Assembly: GCF_003351785.1 (NCBI RefSeq)
Contig: NZ_CP031230.1
Span: 1,488,001-1,552,000, forward strand
Origin: Sporosarcina sp. PTS2304
Lineage (GTDB): Bacteria > Bacillota > Bacilli > Bacillales_A > Planococcaceae
Reading direction: 5' to 3'
DNA: 64,000 nucleotides
A program made the translations under genes and the position numbers. The notes beneath the pieces were generated by a model that saw only the letters and a list, made by a program, of their open reading frames with translations, searched no databases and was not told where the DNA came from. Of this stretch, positions 29,844 through 39,281 are shown piece by piece; positions within the stretch are counted from its first letter, which is position 1; every line of letters begins with the position of its first letter.

Positions 29844-31031
29844 TCAATGCATATTTTCTACGATAGTTGTAATACCTTGTCCACCGCCGATACAAAGGGT
29901 AACAAGTCCATACTTCACATTTCGTCTTTTCATTTCTGCTAAAAGCTTTGTCATCAAAATAGCTCCTGTCGCACCAATTGGATGTCCTAGCGCAATAGCA
30001 CCTCCGTTGACATTTACAATATCCATATCAATATTCAATTCTTTGATAACCGATAGAGCTTGAGCTGAGAAAGCTTCGTTTAATTCAATAAGACCAATAT
30101 CTTTCATCGTAAGTCCGCATTGCTCTAGCGCTTTCTTTGTAGAAGTGACGGGGCCAATTCCCATAATTTCAGGTGAAACACCACTAACTGCTTGTGAAAG
30201 AATTTTCGCTTCAGCTTTTAACCCATACTCTTTCAATTTCTCTTCAGACATGAGTAAAAGTGCAGAAGCGCCGTCATTCCGACCACTAGCATTGCCCGCG
30301 GTGACTGAACCCCCCTCTTTAAATACAGCTTTTAATTTACTTAACTTTTCAATCGTTGTAGAGCGAGGATGTTCATCTTCTCGAAATATAGTGACTCCTT
30401 TTCTCCCTTTTACTTCAAAAGGAACAATTTCTTCAGAGAAACGCCCTTCTCTAATTGCCCTAGCTGCAAGATTTTGACTTCTAAGTGCAAATTCATCTTG
30501 TTCTTCACGTGAGATATTAAATTGTTCAGCTAGATTTTCTGCTGTATACCCCATCGTTAAATCACCGTATATCTCTACTGGCTGAGAACAAGGTTGACTC
30601 TCCGTATTTGGATCTAGTAACATACCATTTCCTGCACTATAACCAAAGCGAGCATTTCGTAAATAATAAGGTGCAGTACTCATACTTTCTGCTCCACCTG
30701 CAATGATTACATCGGACAGACCTAATCTGATTTGCTGATCAGCATTATTAATTGCTTGTAGACCCGAACCACATTGACGATGAACAGTATATCCAGGAAT
30801 TTCTACGGATAAACCCGCTCGTAGCGTAGCAAGTCTTGCTAGGTTTGACGTATCTGCACTTTGCTTCGCCTGACCAATAATCACTTCATCTACCGATACA
30901 TCCGCATTTGTACGCTTCATCACTTCGCGAATTACCGCTTCTGCTAAGTGGTCAACTGGCACGTCTTGAAGGGCTCCTCCTAATTTTCCAATAGCCGTTC
31001 TAACGGAGTGGACGATGTAAGTATCTCGCAT
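29844..31031 (-). CDS. Acetyl-CoA acyltransferase (thiolase)
   Basis: A 395-residue thiolase. The nucleophilic cysteine is in HRQCGSGLQAI, with NVNGGAIALGHPIGATGA and CIGGGQGI carrying the catalytic His and second Cys. In this operon it would cleave 3-ketoacyl-CoA, or acetoacetyl-CoA formed by the CoA-transferase, to acetyl-CoA. FadA/AtoB-type assignments cannot be separated here. Confidence 0.93.
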   Translation of the reverse strand: MRDTYIVHSVRTAIGKLGGALQDVPVDHLAEAVIREVMKRTNADVSVDEVIIGQAKQSADTSNLARLATLRAGLSVEIPGYTVHRQCGSGLQAINNADQQIRLGLSDVIIAGGAESMSTAPYYLRNARFGYSAGNGMLLDPNTESQPCSQPVEIYGDLTMGYTAENLAEQFNISREEQDEFALRSQNLAARAIREGRFSEEIVPFEVKGRKGVTIFREDEHPRSTTIEKLSKLKAVFKEGGSVTAGNASGRNDGASALLLMSEEKLKEYGLKAEAKILSQAVSGVSPEIMGIGPVTSTKKALEQCGLTMKDIGLIELNEAFSAQALSVIKELNIDMDIVNVNGGAIALGHPIGATGAILMTKLLAEMKRRNVKYGLVTLCIGGGQGITTIVENMH

Positions 31032-31034
31032 TGC

Positions 31035-32192
31035 TTATCTCCCCTTTGCATACTCGCGAATAAGTTCACTAGCTATAATATTACGTTGAATTTCCGATGT
31101 ACCTTCGTAAATTTTTGTAATTCGAGCATCACGGAAGTAACGTTCAATTGGATATTCTGCAACATACCCAACTCCACCATGAATTTGCACTGCTGCATCT
31201 GCAATACGGTTATATACTTCGGAACCAAACAATTTAGCTATTGCCGCCTCACGTACTACACGCATTTTTTGATCTGTCATCCACGCTGCACGATACGTCA
31301 TAGAACGCAATACTTCTATTTGCATACTAATATCAGCAAGCATATGTTGAATCACTTGCACTTCGATGATTGGTTTACCAAATTGTTCACGTTCATGAGT
31401 GTAATCCATACAGTGTTCTAATAGTTTTACACAAGAACCTAAATTACGTGCTGCCAATCCAGCACGGCCATTTGCCAAAATTTTCAACGCATTAATGTAA
31501 CCTTGTCCTTCTTCACCTAATACATTTTCTTCAGGAACTTCCATATTCTCGAAAAATAGTTCTGCAGAATGAGAACCTTTTAGTCCCATCTTCTTTTCAA
31601 TTGATCCTAGTGAAAAACCAGGCATATCTTTTTCTACAATAAACGAAGTAATTCCTTTCGCTCCTTTTGAGCTGTCTGTTACAGCCATGACAGTAAATAC
31701 ATGTGCATCGACAGCATTCGTTATGTAATGCTTAGATCCATTAATGATATATTTATCACCTTTTTTTACAGCTGTCGTTTTCAAGTTAGCCGCATTTGAT
31801 CCTGCACTCGGTTCCGTCAGTGCGAATGCACCAATCCATTCACCTGTCGCCATTTTCGGTAAGTATTTTTTCTTTTGCTGTTCATTACCTAGTTCTACAA
31901 TCCCTACACTTCCGATGCCCGTATGCGCGCCGATTAATGTGGTATAACCATTATGTGTTTTACCTAGTTCCTCGTAAATTGCACATTTGTCTACCATACT
32001 TAATCCTAAGCCGCCGTACTCTTCTGGAATGCTGAGTCCGAAAAGACCCATCTCTTTTGACATTTCTACTATTCTTTCTGGAATATGATCATTTTCTTCA
32101 ATTTCCATTGCTACTGCTTCTACTTCTTCTTTAACAAATTTACGTACTATTTCCTGTAAAAACTGAATATCCTCTGATAAGTTAAAATCCAT
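31035..32192 (-). CDS. Acyl-CoA dehydrogenase
   Basis: A 385-residue flavoprotein of the short/medium-chain acyl-CoA dehydrogenase group. EFALTEPSAGSN-like motif reads GAFALTEPSAGSNAANLKTT, and the catalytic glutamate sits in KIYEGTSEIQRNI at the end. It makes the 2-enoyl-CoA and gives electrons to EtfAB encoded next to it. Chain length or branching preference is not predictable. Confidence 0.93.
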   Translation of the reverse strand: MDFNLSEDIQFLQEIVRKFVKEEVEAVAMEIEENDHIPERIVEMSKEMGLFGLSIPEEYGGLGLSMVDKCAIYEELGKTHNGYTTLIGAHTGIGSVGIVELGNEQQKKKYLPKMATGEWIGAFALTEPSAGSNAANLKTTAVKKGDKYIINGSKHYITNAVDAHVFTVMAVTDSSKGAKGITSFIVEKDMPGFSLGSIEKKMGLKGSHSAELFFENMEVPEENVLGEEGQGYINALKILANGRAGLAARNLGSCVKLLEHCMDYTHEREQFGKPIIEVQVIQHMLADISMQIEVLRSMTYRAAWMTDQKMRVVREAAIAKLFGSEVYNRIADAAVQIHGGVGYVAEYPIERYFRDARITKIYEGTSEIQRNIIASELIREYAKGR

Positions 32193-32221
32193 TATTATTA
32201 TCCCCTTTTGATTTCAAATTT

Positions 32222-33073
32222 TCATTTAGTTTCATAGTCATAAAATCCTTTGCCACTCTTCTTTCCTAATCTCCCGGCCTTTACATACTTCGTCAATAAT
32301 GGACAAGGACGGTATTTTTCTCCTAAAGTCGCATATAAGTACTCCATATTGCGTAAACGTGTATCTAAACCTACTAAATCTGCTAATTCTAATGGTCCCA
32401 TTGGATGATTTAGCCCTAGCTTCATTGCTTGATCAATATCTTTCGCTGTTGCAACGCCTTCCATTAACATATTCATTGCTTCATTTCCGATTAAACAATT
32501 CATGCGGGAAGTAACAAAACCGGGGAATTCATTAACTTCCACAGCTGTTTTCCCTAATGATTCTGTGTATTCTTTAATTAAATTAACTGTATCATCGGAA
32601 GTTTCCAAACCACGGATCACTTCTACTAACTTCATTTTGTGAACCGGATTAAAGAAATGCATAGCAACTACTTTATGTGAACGACTTGTTTGTGCACCAA
32701 TTTCAGTTGGACTCATTGTCGATGTATTCGTAGCTAATATCGCTTCTGGTTTACAAATCTCATCAAGCTGTTTAAAAATCTTGATTTTCAGATCCATTCT
32801 TTCTAAAACTGCTTCAATCACTAGATCTGATTCCTTTGCAGCTGTTGACAAATCTGATTCAAAATAGAGATTCCTTTCAGCCGCTTTGCATTGTTGTTCT
32901 TCTAGAAAGCCTCTTTTCACACTATTGTTAAGTAGCGCGTGGATTTCTTTTTTAGCCTTTCCAAGCACTTCTTCGTTTAAATCATTTAAATACACACGAT
33001 ATCCTGCCGTTGCAAATGCGTAAGCAATCCCTTTTCCCATGACACCCGCGCCTACTACTGTGACTTGTTTCAC
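32222..33073 (-). CDS. 3-hydroxyacyl-CoA dehydrogenase
   Basis: A 283-residue NAD-dependent dehydrogenase (Hbd/PaaH type): GAGVMGKGIAYAFATAG Rossmann loop, ATNTSTMSPTEIG, catalytic HFFNPVHKMKLVEV and the C-terminal LNHPMGPLELADLVGLD. It would oxidise 3-hydroxyacyl-CoA to 3-ketoacyl-CoA, the step before the thiolase. Only 29-30 bases separate it from genes on both sides. Confidence 0.93.
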   Translation of the reverse strand: MKQVTVVGAGVMGKGIAYAFATAGYRVYLNDLNEEVLGKAKKEIHALLNNSVKRGFLEEQQCKAAERNLYFESDLSTAAKESDLVIEAVLERMDLKIKIFKQLDEICKPEAILATNTSTMSPTEIGAQTSRSHKVVAMHFFNPVHKMKLVEVIRGLETSDDTVNLIKEYTESLGKTAVEVNEFPGFVTSRMNCLIGNEAMNMLMEGVATAKDIDQAMKLGLNHPMGPLELADLVGLDTRLRNMEYLYATLGEKYRPCPLLTKYVKAGRLGKKSGKGFYDYETK

Positions 33074-33098
33074 AATTTAACCACCTTTTTCTAATATT

Positions 33099-33752
33099 TC
33101 AATTTACTACTGGTGCAGTAACAACTTCAAATTCAGCAGCTGTAATTTCTTTTAATTTATCAACTGTTATATCTGATAAAATTTCTACTAATTTCATCTG
33201 TCCTTGAGTAAATGTAAATACCGCATGCTCAGTTACAACCATGTCTACTGTACGGCTACCACTAGAAGGATATGTTAACTCTTTGACTAATTTAGGACTT
33301 CCATCTTTAGCAGTATGTAGCGTTGCAACAATAATCTTTTTAGCGCCAGATACTAAATCCATCGCTCCTCCAACACCTAGAATTGTTTCTCCAGGCACTG
33401 CCCAATTAGCAATTTCTCCATTTTGATCGACTTGCAATGCACCGAGGACTGCTATATCAATATGACCGCCACGAATCATAGCAAATGAGTCGGAACTATC
33501 AAACAAAGACGCTCCAAGGTCTGCCGTGATAGGTTTTTTGCTAGCACTTATCAGATCCATATCAATTTCAGTATCAGCAGGTGTAGGACCCATCCCTAGC
33601 AATCCATTTTCCGACTGTAAATAAAGTTTTTTATCTCCTAAATAATCCGGAATTAATGTCGGTATTCCTACTCCTAAATTAACGGCCTGTCCTTCCTTCA
33701 GCTCTTTCACAATCCGTTTAGCAATCGTTATACGCTCTGCTTGACTCGACAT
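33099..33752 (-). CDS. 3-oxoacid CoA-transferase, subunit B
   Basis: A 217-residue beta subunit of a SCOT/Ato-type transferase. The catalytic glutamate is in QSENGLLGMG, and LGVGIPTLIPDYL and GGAMDLVSGAKKIIV are typical. Together with subunit A it moves CoA from succinyl-CoA or acetyl-CoA to a 3-oxo acid such as acetoacetate or 3-oxoadipate. Substrate is not settled; BKACE in the same cluster argues for acetoacetate. The gene overlaps subunit A by 35 bases. Confidence 0.92.
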   Translation of the reverse strand: MSSQAERITIAKRIVKELKEGQAVNLGVGIPTLIPDYLGDKKLYLQSENGLLGMGPTPADTEIDMDLISASKKPITADLGASLFDSSDSFAMIRGGHIDIAVLGALQVDQNGEIANWAVPGETILGVGGAMDLVSGAKKIIVATLHTAKDGSPKLVKELTYPSSGSRTVDMVVTEHAVFTFTQGQMKLVEILSDITVDKLKEITAAEFEVVTAPVVN

Positions 33753-34422
33753 ATCTTCCCTCCTTCTTCACATACTTACTCAGTACAATATAATCGACGT
33801 ATACATGCGGAGTAACGATATCGCCTGGTGAGAGATCACCTACTTCAACAATTTCATCTACTTCGGCGATAACAATGCTACTCGCCGTTGCCATCACAGC
33901 ATTAAAATTACGACTAGTCGCTTCATATACTAAATTTCCTAATTGATCTGCTTTTTTTGCTTTAATAAGTGATACATCGCCTTTAATCGCTTTCTCCAAA
34001 ATATATACTTCACCATCAATTTCTTTTTCTTCTTTTCCTTCAGATAACTTCGTGCCTACAGCCGTCTTCGTATAAAAACCACCGATACCCGCCCCACCGC
34101 AACGGATTGCTTCAGCCAACGTCCCTTGAGGAACAAGTTCAATTTCTAGAAGACCCGCTGACCAATCTCTCACTGCATCCCGGTTAGTTGTAAAATAAGA
34201 ACCGACAGCTTTTTTTAATTGGCGCTTAAACAATAACTTACCAAGGCCTTTTCCTTCTTCACCTAAATTATTACTAACAACAGTCAAGTCTTTTAACGGG
34301 GAATCTGCAATTGCATCTAATAAACTCAAAGGCGTTCCGGAAAGACCAAAACCGCCAACAAGCAATGTATCACCGTTTTTAATATAATTTATAGCATCTG
34401 TATGGGAAATAATCTTTACCAC
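33718..34422 (-). CDS. 3-oxoacid CoA-transferase, subunit A
   Basis: A 234-residue alpha subunit: GDTLLVGGFGLSGTPLSLLDA is the CoA-binding start, and EIELVPQGTLAEAIRCGGAGIGGFYT is characteristic. It forms the enzyme with the overlapping subunit B. It is the first enzyme gene after the PAS regulator. Confidence 0.93.
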   Translation of the reverse strand: MVKIISHTDAINYIKNGDTLLVGGFGLSGTPLSLLDAIADSPLKDLTVVSNNLGEEGKGLGKLLFKRQLKKAVGSYFTTNRDAVRDWSAGLLEIELVPQGTLAEAIRCGGAGIGGFYTKTAVGTKLSEGKEEKEIDGEVYILEKAIKGDVSLIKAKKADQLGNLVYEATSRNFNAVMATASSIVIAEVDEIVEVGDLSPGDIVTPHVYVDYIVLSKYVKKEGRYVESSRAYNDC

Positions 34423-34458
34423 TAAAGCTTGTCCCCTTTCTTTTGAATAACAAATATA

Positions 34459-36198
34459 TTATTCCAGTTCTAGTTTTTTTATCTTTCTGAAAACTGTAGA
34501 TGGATTTACTTGTAAAACATTAGCGATTTCTTTGGAAGTTTTGAATTTTGTACTTGCTAGCTGTATTAATTCCTTCTCTAATTCTTCTACCGCTTCACGT
34601 AACGGCATGATTTTATTGATATAAACTGGTTTCTCATCTCCAAGTAAAGCGGCAACTGCTTCTACATGTATTTTTCTTGAAGTAGAAATAAACAAATGTT
34701 CTAGCACATGAAATAATTCTCGTTCATTTCCCGGCCAATGATATGTAACAAGGCGGGATAATGCTTCTTTTTCAATCAACAAATCCTTATTATATCTTTT
34801 CGTGAGTTCTGCCCATTTTTGTTGTAGTAGCTCAGATAAATCTTCCTTACGTTCCCTAAGGGGGGGCATAGTAAATGTTACGATATGTAGCATGTAGTAT
34901 AAATCCTCATTAAATTTTCCTTGTGCTACATATTTTTTTAAATCCTTATGAGTAGAAACAATTAGTCGCACATCGACAATTTTTCTCTCTAAAGTATTTT
35001 CCATTTCAACTGATTGACTTTTCAGAAGTCGAAGCAATTTAACTTGAACGAACATGGGCATTTGATCAATATTACGTAAAAAAATAGTACCCCCATCTGC
35101 CTGTTCGAAGCATCCAACTACATTTTGTCGTTCATTTGCCCTCTCATAATATCCGAATAATTCTTGGTCTAATTCTTTTTCAGAAAGTATTGAGCAATCT
35201 ATAGTAAGGTACGGAGCATTTTTTCTATCACCCATTTCAATAATGGTAGAAGCTATTTTCTCTTGTTCTGTACCTTGTTCTCCTTGTATTAAGATTGTCA
35301 CTTCTGTCTGAGAGGCTTGGTGCATTTGCGAATGTAAAATTTTCATTGAATCGGAATATAAAATGAGTGGATCTCGTTGTTCTTTATCTGCTAAACGTCT
35401 TTGCATCGTTACTAGCTTTGACTTTAACTCATCAACTGACGAAATTTCTTCGACAAACAAAACCACTCTTTCTACCACGCCTTTTTCATTTAAAATCGGA
35501 TAACCTGACAACGTATATTTCTTTTTTGATTCTGGATGTTTTTGAGTGATTTTGTATTCTTGTTTCGAGCATATAATGTCATAAACAATTTTACGGAATT
35601 CTGATTGCTTCCGATTAAAACCAGTTGTAAAATATATTCGATCAAATTCTAAATTTTTACGAATAATCATACCAGCTGAGTCTACAATGCATATTCCAGA
35701 TTGAGAATGATTCATAATCGTTTCAATTTCATCGACCAATTGCCTCACAGTCGACAATTCATTCGATATCATTTCCACTTCCGCGATTTCCTGGAAAACC
35801 CCAACTGCACCCACTAATTTTTTCCCTTCAAATATTGGCGATCGATGTGCTAGATATTTACGATTACCCACTGTATACTTTTCAGAATGTCGTTCACCAG
35901 TTCGGATGACATTTAAAAGACCTGATGGAGCAACAACCTCATTCAGAAACTTTCCAATGGCTTCGTCTTTTTTAGTTTTTGCCATTCTTTCAGCAGCAGG
36001 ATTCATCGCAGTTATTTTACCTTCTACATCGATAGAAAGAATTCCATTGTGCACAGAATTAAATATGGCGTCTAAATTCATATAATTTTGTTTATGATCT
36101 GTTTCCTCATTCTGACGACGTTCGACACTTTCAGCGATATTTTGATTACTTACGACAGTCACCCCCTTCAGATGCACGTTTCTATTGCACAAATGCAA
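34459..36198 (-). CDS. PAS-PAS regulator with degenerate sigma54-activator ATPase domain
   Basis: 579 residues from the longest start: two PAS domains (about 40-140 and 155-255), an AAA+ domain of the sigma54-activator type (about 275-510) and a Fis/TyrR-like helix-turn-helix at the end (KTSKEIANVLQVNPSTVFRK). Key ATPase motifs are ruined: Walker A reads GEQGTEQEK where GESGTGKE is usual, the GAFTGA loop is missing, and Walker B reads GGTIFLRNID where GGTLFLDEIG is usual. It therefore cannot be expected to drive sigma54 and probably acts as a repressor or activator on ordinary promoters, like TyrR. The start is uncertain: GAAGGGGGTG near 36163 has no standard start at ideal spacing. Confidence 0.8.
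   Translation of the reverse strand: MHLCNRNVHLKGVTVVSNQNIAESVERRQNEETDHKQNYMNLDAIFNSVHNGILSIDVEGKITAMNPAAERMAKTKKDEAIGKFLNEVVAPSGLLNVIRTGERHSEKYTVGNRKYLAHRSPIFEGKKLVGAVGVFQEIAEVEMISNELSTVRQLVDEIETIMNHSQSGICIVDSAGMIIRKNLEFDRIYFTTGFNRKQSEFRKIVYDIICSKQEYKITQKHPESKKKYTLSGYPILNEKGVVERVVLFVEEISSVDELKSKLVTMQRRLADKEQRDPLILYSDSMKILHSQMHQASQTEVTILIQGEQGTEQEKIASTIIEMGDRKNAPYLTIDCSILSEKELDQELFGYYERANERQNVVGCFEQADGGTIFLRNIDQMPMFVQVKLLRLLKSQSVEMENTLERKIVDVRLIVSTHKDLKKYVAQGKFNEDLYYMLHIVTFTMPPLRERKEDLSELLQQKWAELTKRYNKDLLIEKEALSRLVTYHWPGNERELFHVLEHLFISTSRKIHVEAVAALLGDEKPVYINKIMPLREAVEELEKELIQLASTKFKTSKEIANVLQVNPSTVFRKIKKLELE
36185..36198. promoter_or_regulatory. Candidate operator 1: TTGCA-N4-TGCAA
   Basis: A perfect inverted repeat, TTGCACAAATGCAA, extended by one A/T pair on each side, overlaps the longest start of the PAS regulator gene. 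A second, nearly identical site lies 71 bases away. Confidence 0.5.
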
Positions 36199-36255
36199 TG
36201 ATTACACTGTTTTTTTTGATTTTCTAAAAGGATTTTCATGGTCGAAATATTTTTA

Positions 36256-36269
36256 TCGCATAATTGCAA
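36256..36269. promoter_or_regulatory. Candidate operator 2: TCGCA-N4-TGCAA
   Basis: TCGCATAATTGCAA matches operator 1 except for one base, in the gap between the aldehyde dehydrogenase stop and the regulator gene. Centre-to-centre distance is 71 bases, near seven helical turns. Confidence 0.45.
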
Positions 36270-36302
36270 CAGTTAAAGCAAAAAAAATTCTTTTGAAATG
36301 AA

Positions 36303-37739
36303 TTATTCATACCACCAAGCAGATTTTTCTGTTGAATGATTGCTGAAAAGTACCTTCCTGCGGACAAATCGTTTAATAGATGATATGCCTATTCTTGAAC
36401 CACCTAATCCAGAAGATTTAAACGATGTCTTTTCCATATCTAACTCATCACCGATAAAGAATGGTGAAAGTCCAGTGTCATTAATACTAATACCACCAAC
36501 ATCTACTTTTTGTGCAATTTGCTCGCCCTCTTCAATAGTTCCTGCAAACACAGCACCGCTTAAACCATATTTCGAGTCATTCGCAAGTTCAATAGCTTCT
36601 TCAATTGTTTGAAATGTAATAACAGGCATAATTGGTCCAAATGTTTCTTCTTGTATTAGCTTCATATTAGAAGTTACATTCGTTACAACTGTTGGTCTGC
36701 ACCAAAGTCCTCCATCTATAATTTGGATTTCACCACCACAATGTATTACTGCTCCTTTTTCCACAGCATCATCTAAATGAGCTTTAATAATTTCCGCTTG
36801 AGGTGCAAATATGATGGGACCAATTTCACCACTTTCTGGAGTTGGATAAGCAAGCTTCAATTTATTGGCTTTCTCCGTCAACTTTTCGACAAATTCTGTT
36901 TCAATAGATTCTGCTACATAAATTCTTTCTAGGGAATAACATTGATGTCCTACTCCAAGTACAGATCCTACAAGAATTGCCGATGTAGCTCGATCAATAT
37001 CCGCTGTCTCCGTTACAATAACTGGGTCTTTTCCACCTAATTCTAAAAATGCTGGAATAAAACGCTCTGCAGCTCTAACCGCTACTTTACGACCTGTTGA
37101 GACACTTCCCGTAAAGCATATCATGTCAATATGTTCAATTAGCTCGGCACCCGTTTCACCTGCACCTGTAACATATTGCATTACTTTTGCTAACTCTGGA
37201 ACACGCTCGATCGATTCCATCATTGGTTTAATAAAACGCGGTGTGATTTCACTAGGTTTTATCACAACAGCACAGCCAGATAATAATGCGGGTATAGCAT
37301 CCATGAGTGAAAGTGATAGCGGAAAATTCCAAGGACTAATTACACCAACTAATTGATAAGCAGAATAATCACTTGTCGCTTTCACAGTAGATATAGAAGT
37401 ATCCTGTGTTGATGTTTTAAATTGTTCAATTGCAATTTTGCTCCATCGATCCACCCATTTAGATATATTATCTACTTCACGAAGACTTTCCCTTATTCTT
37501 CCTGTATCTGCTACATTGGCAGATAATAAGTCTTCTCTTGAAAGTTGCAAGGAATCTTTCCATTGTTTTAGTACTTCTACTCTACCGCTGACACCCATTG
37601 CCTCCCAAGCGAACTGATTTGTCCGTAGATTTTCACAAAGCTCTTGTAGTTCTTCTTTAGAAGGTATAGCTATTTGATAATCACTTTGACCTGTTCGCGG
37701 ATTACGTACCTCTATAAATTCACTACCGTTCCCCGACAT
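36303..37739 (-). CDS. Aldehyde dehydrogenase family protein
   Basis: A 478-residue NAD(P)-dependent dehydrogenase. ISPWNFPLSLSLMDAIPALL, the cofactor loop FTGSVSTGRKVA, the catalytic glutamate in FLELGGKDPVIV and cysteine in GVGHQCYSLERIYV are present. It would oxidise an aldehyde, perhaps the cleavage product of the oxygenase, to the acid that is then activated by CoA. It follows tctA by 30 bases. Confidence 0.9.
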   Translation of the reverse strand: MSGNGSEFIEVRNPRTGQSDYQIAIPSKEELQELCENLRTNQFAWEAMGVSGRVEVLKQWKDSLQLSREDLLSANVADTGRIRESLREVDNISKWVDRWSKIAIEQFKTSTQDTSISTVKATSDYSAYQLVGVISPWNFPLSLSLMDAIPALLSGCAVVIKPSEITPRFIKPMMESIERVPELAKVMQYVTGAGETGAELIEHIDMICFTGSVSTGRKVAVRAAERFIPAFLELGGKDPVIVTETADIDRATSAILVGSVLGVGHQCYSLERIYVAESIETEFVEKLTEKANKLKLAYPTPESGEIGPIIFAPQAEIIKAHLDDAVEKGAVIHCGGEIQIIDGGLWCRPTVVTNVTSNMKLIQEETFGPIMPVITFQTIEEAIELANDSKYGLSGAVFAGTIEEGEQIAQKVDVGGISINDTGLSPFFIGDELDMEKTSFKSSGLGGSRIGISSIKRFVRRKVLFSNHSTEKSAWWYE

Positions 37740-37769
37740 ATTTCCATCTCCTTTACAATCTTTATTTAG

Positions 37770-39263
37770 TCAAATATTTAATGAAGTTTTTTTCTTATTA
37801 CGGTACTTGTTAATATTTGGGACAATAATGATCAGTGCAATTAATACAAGCAGTATGATGGAGTAAATTCTCGTATAAAAAATTGAAAAATCACCATTAG
37901 AAATAATTAATGCACGTCTAAAACTTTCCTCTATAATAGGAGCTAAAACAAATGCAATGATTAGTGTTGGCATTGAAAACTTTGCTTCTATTAGGAGATA
38001 ACATATAACACCGATGAGCAAAGCTACCCATAAGTCGAAAAACAATCCATTTGCAGCAAATACACCAATAATCGTGATCAAGTAAATAAACGGTACTAAG
38101 ATAGGATTTGGCAAAATTAGCGCTCTAGCAAATAATGATGTTACATAACGTCCCATTACATACATTGCGACCGTAGATAACAATATACCAAATAGAATGC
38201 CGTATACTAAATCTGAGTTGTTTTGGAAAATACGAGGTCCAGGCTGAACACCATGAATGATAAACGCCCCCATAATAATTGCCGGCGCAACAGATCCTGG
38301 AATTCCTAGTGCTAACAAAGGAATCATTGAAGATGCAACAGTCGCATTATTAGCTGATTCTGGCGCTGCAATTCCTTCTGGATGTCCTGTTCCAAACTTC
38401 TCGGGTGTTTTTGATGTTTTCTGAGCAACTACATAAGAAAACCAAGATGCAGATACAGCACCAAGACCAGGTAAAATCCCTAGAACAACACCTAATATCG
38501 ATCCAATAATTGTGGATTGGGAGACGTCTCGTAATTCTCGGAGTGTAATTTTTGTGTTTAAATTTTGTTTTCCAACATCATGAACTTTACGTAGCTCTAA
38601 ATTGATAAGTTTAAATATTTCTGGAAAAGCAAAAACTCCTACTAGAATAGGTAAAATACCTACTCCTTCTAATAACTCTGCTTGTCCCATTGTAAAACGC
38701 TGTTCACCTGTAAACATATCCATACCTATTGTGCCGATCATCAATCCAAGCATCATAGAGATAAGTCCCTTAATTGCATTCTTAGAACTAATCATAGATA
38801 CGGCAATCAAACCTAAAATTCCAATTAAGAAGTATTCAGGTTCAGATAATTTTAAAGCAAATTTCGCAAAAGGTTGTGCTAAAAATATCAATGCAAGACC
38901 ACCTGCGAATGCACCTATTGTAGATGCTGTTAAAGAATAGCCAAGAGCCTTACCAGGATATCCCTTTTTAGCCATTGCACTACCATCCAATATTGTAGCT
39001 GCAGCTGCCGGAGTACCTGGAATACCTAGTGCAATGGAAGAAATAGAACCGCCATACTCAGCAGCTTGAAATGCGGAAAGTAATAATAACACTGCGGCTA
39101 CAGGCTCCATACTGTATGTTAAAGGAAGCAAAACAATCATCGCCATAATGGCACCTAGTCCTGGAAGTGCACCGAAAATGAGGCCGACAGTTGTCCCTAA
39201 TAAAATGGCAAGTAAATTGCCAATAGAAAATAAAGTTAAAATATCAAATCCAAAAATGGTCAT
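37770..39263 (-). CDS. Tripartite tricarboxylate transporter, large permease (TctA)
   Basis: A 497-residue membrane protein with about 12 segments. GALPGLGAIMAMIVLLPLTY, GIPGTPAAAATILDG and a second half-repeat GILPGLGAVSASWFSYVVAQ with GHPEGIAAPESANNA are signatures of TctA. The system imports carboxylates with a periplasmic-type binding lipoprotein. The substrate in this cluster is unknown. Confidence 0.92.
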   Translation of the reverse strand: MTIFGFDILTLFSIGNLLAILLGTTVGLIFGALPGLGAIMAMIVLLPLTYSMEPVAAVLLLLSAFQAAEYGGSISSIALGIPGTPAAAATILDGSAMAKKGYPGKALGYSLTASTIGAFAGGLALIFLAQPFAKFALKLSEPEYFLIGILGLIAVSMISSKNAIKGLISMMLGLMIGTIGMDMFTGEQRFTMGQAELLEGVGILPILVGVFAFPEIFKLINLELRKVHDVGKQNLNTKITLRELRDVSQSTIIGSILGVVLGILPGLGAVSASWFSYVVAQKTSKTPEKFGTGHPEGIAAPESANNATVASSMIPLLALGIPGSVAPAIIMGAFIIHGVQPGPRIFQNNSDLVYGILFGILLSTVAMYVMGRYVTSLFARALILPNPILVPFIYLITIIGVFAANGLFFDLWVALLIGVICYLLIEAKFSMPTLIIAFVLAPIIEESFRRALIISNGDFSIFYTRIYSIILLVLIALIIIVPNINKYRNKKKTSLNI

Positions 39264-39281
39264 AGCATGCGCCTCTCTTCT

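Noticed and set aside
36199-36302. Possible sigma54 (-24/-12) promoter near the PAS regulator
   Set aside because: No GG-N10-GC pair in the TGGCAC-N5-TTGC context; only isolated TTGCA half sites, which belong to the palindromes.
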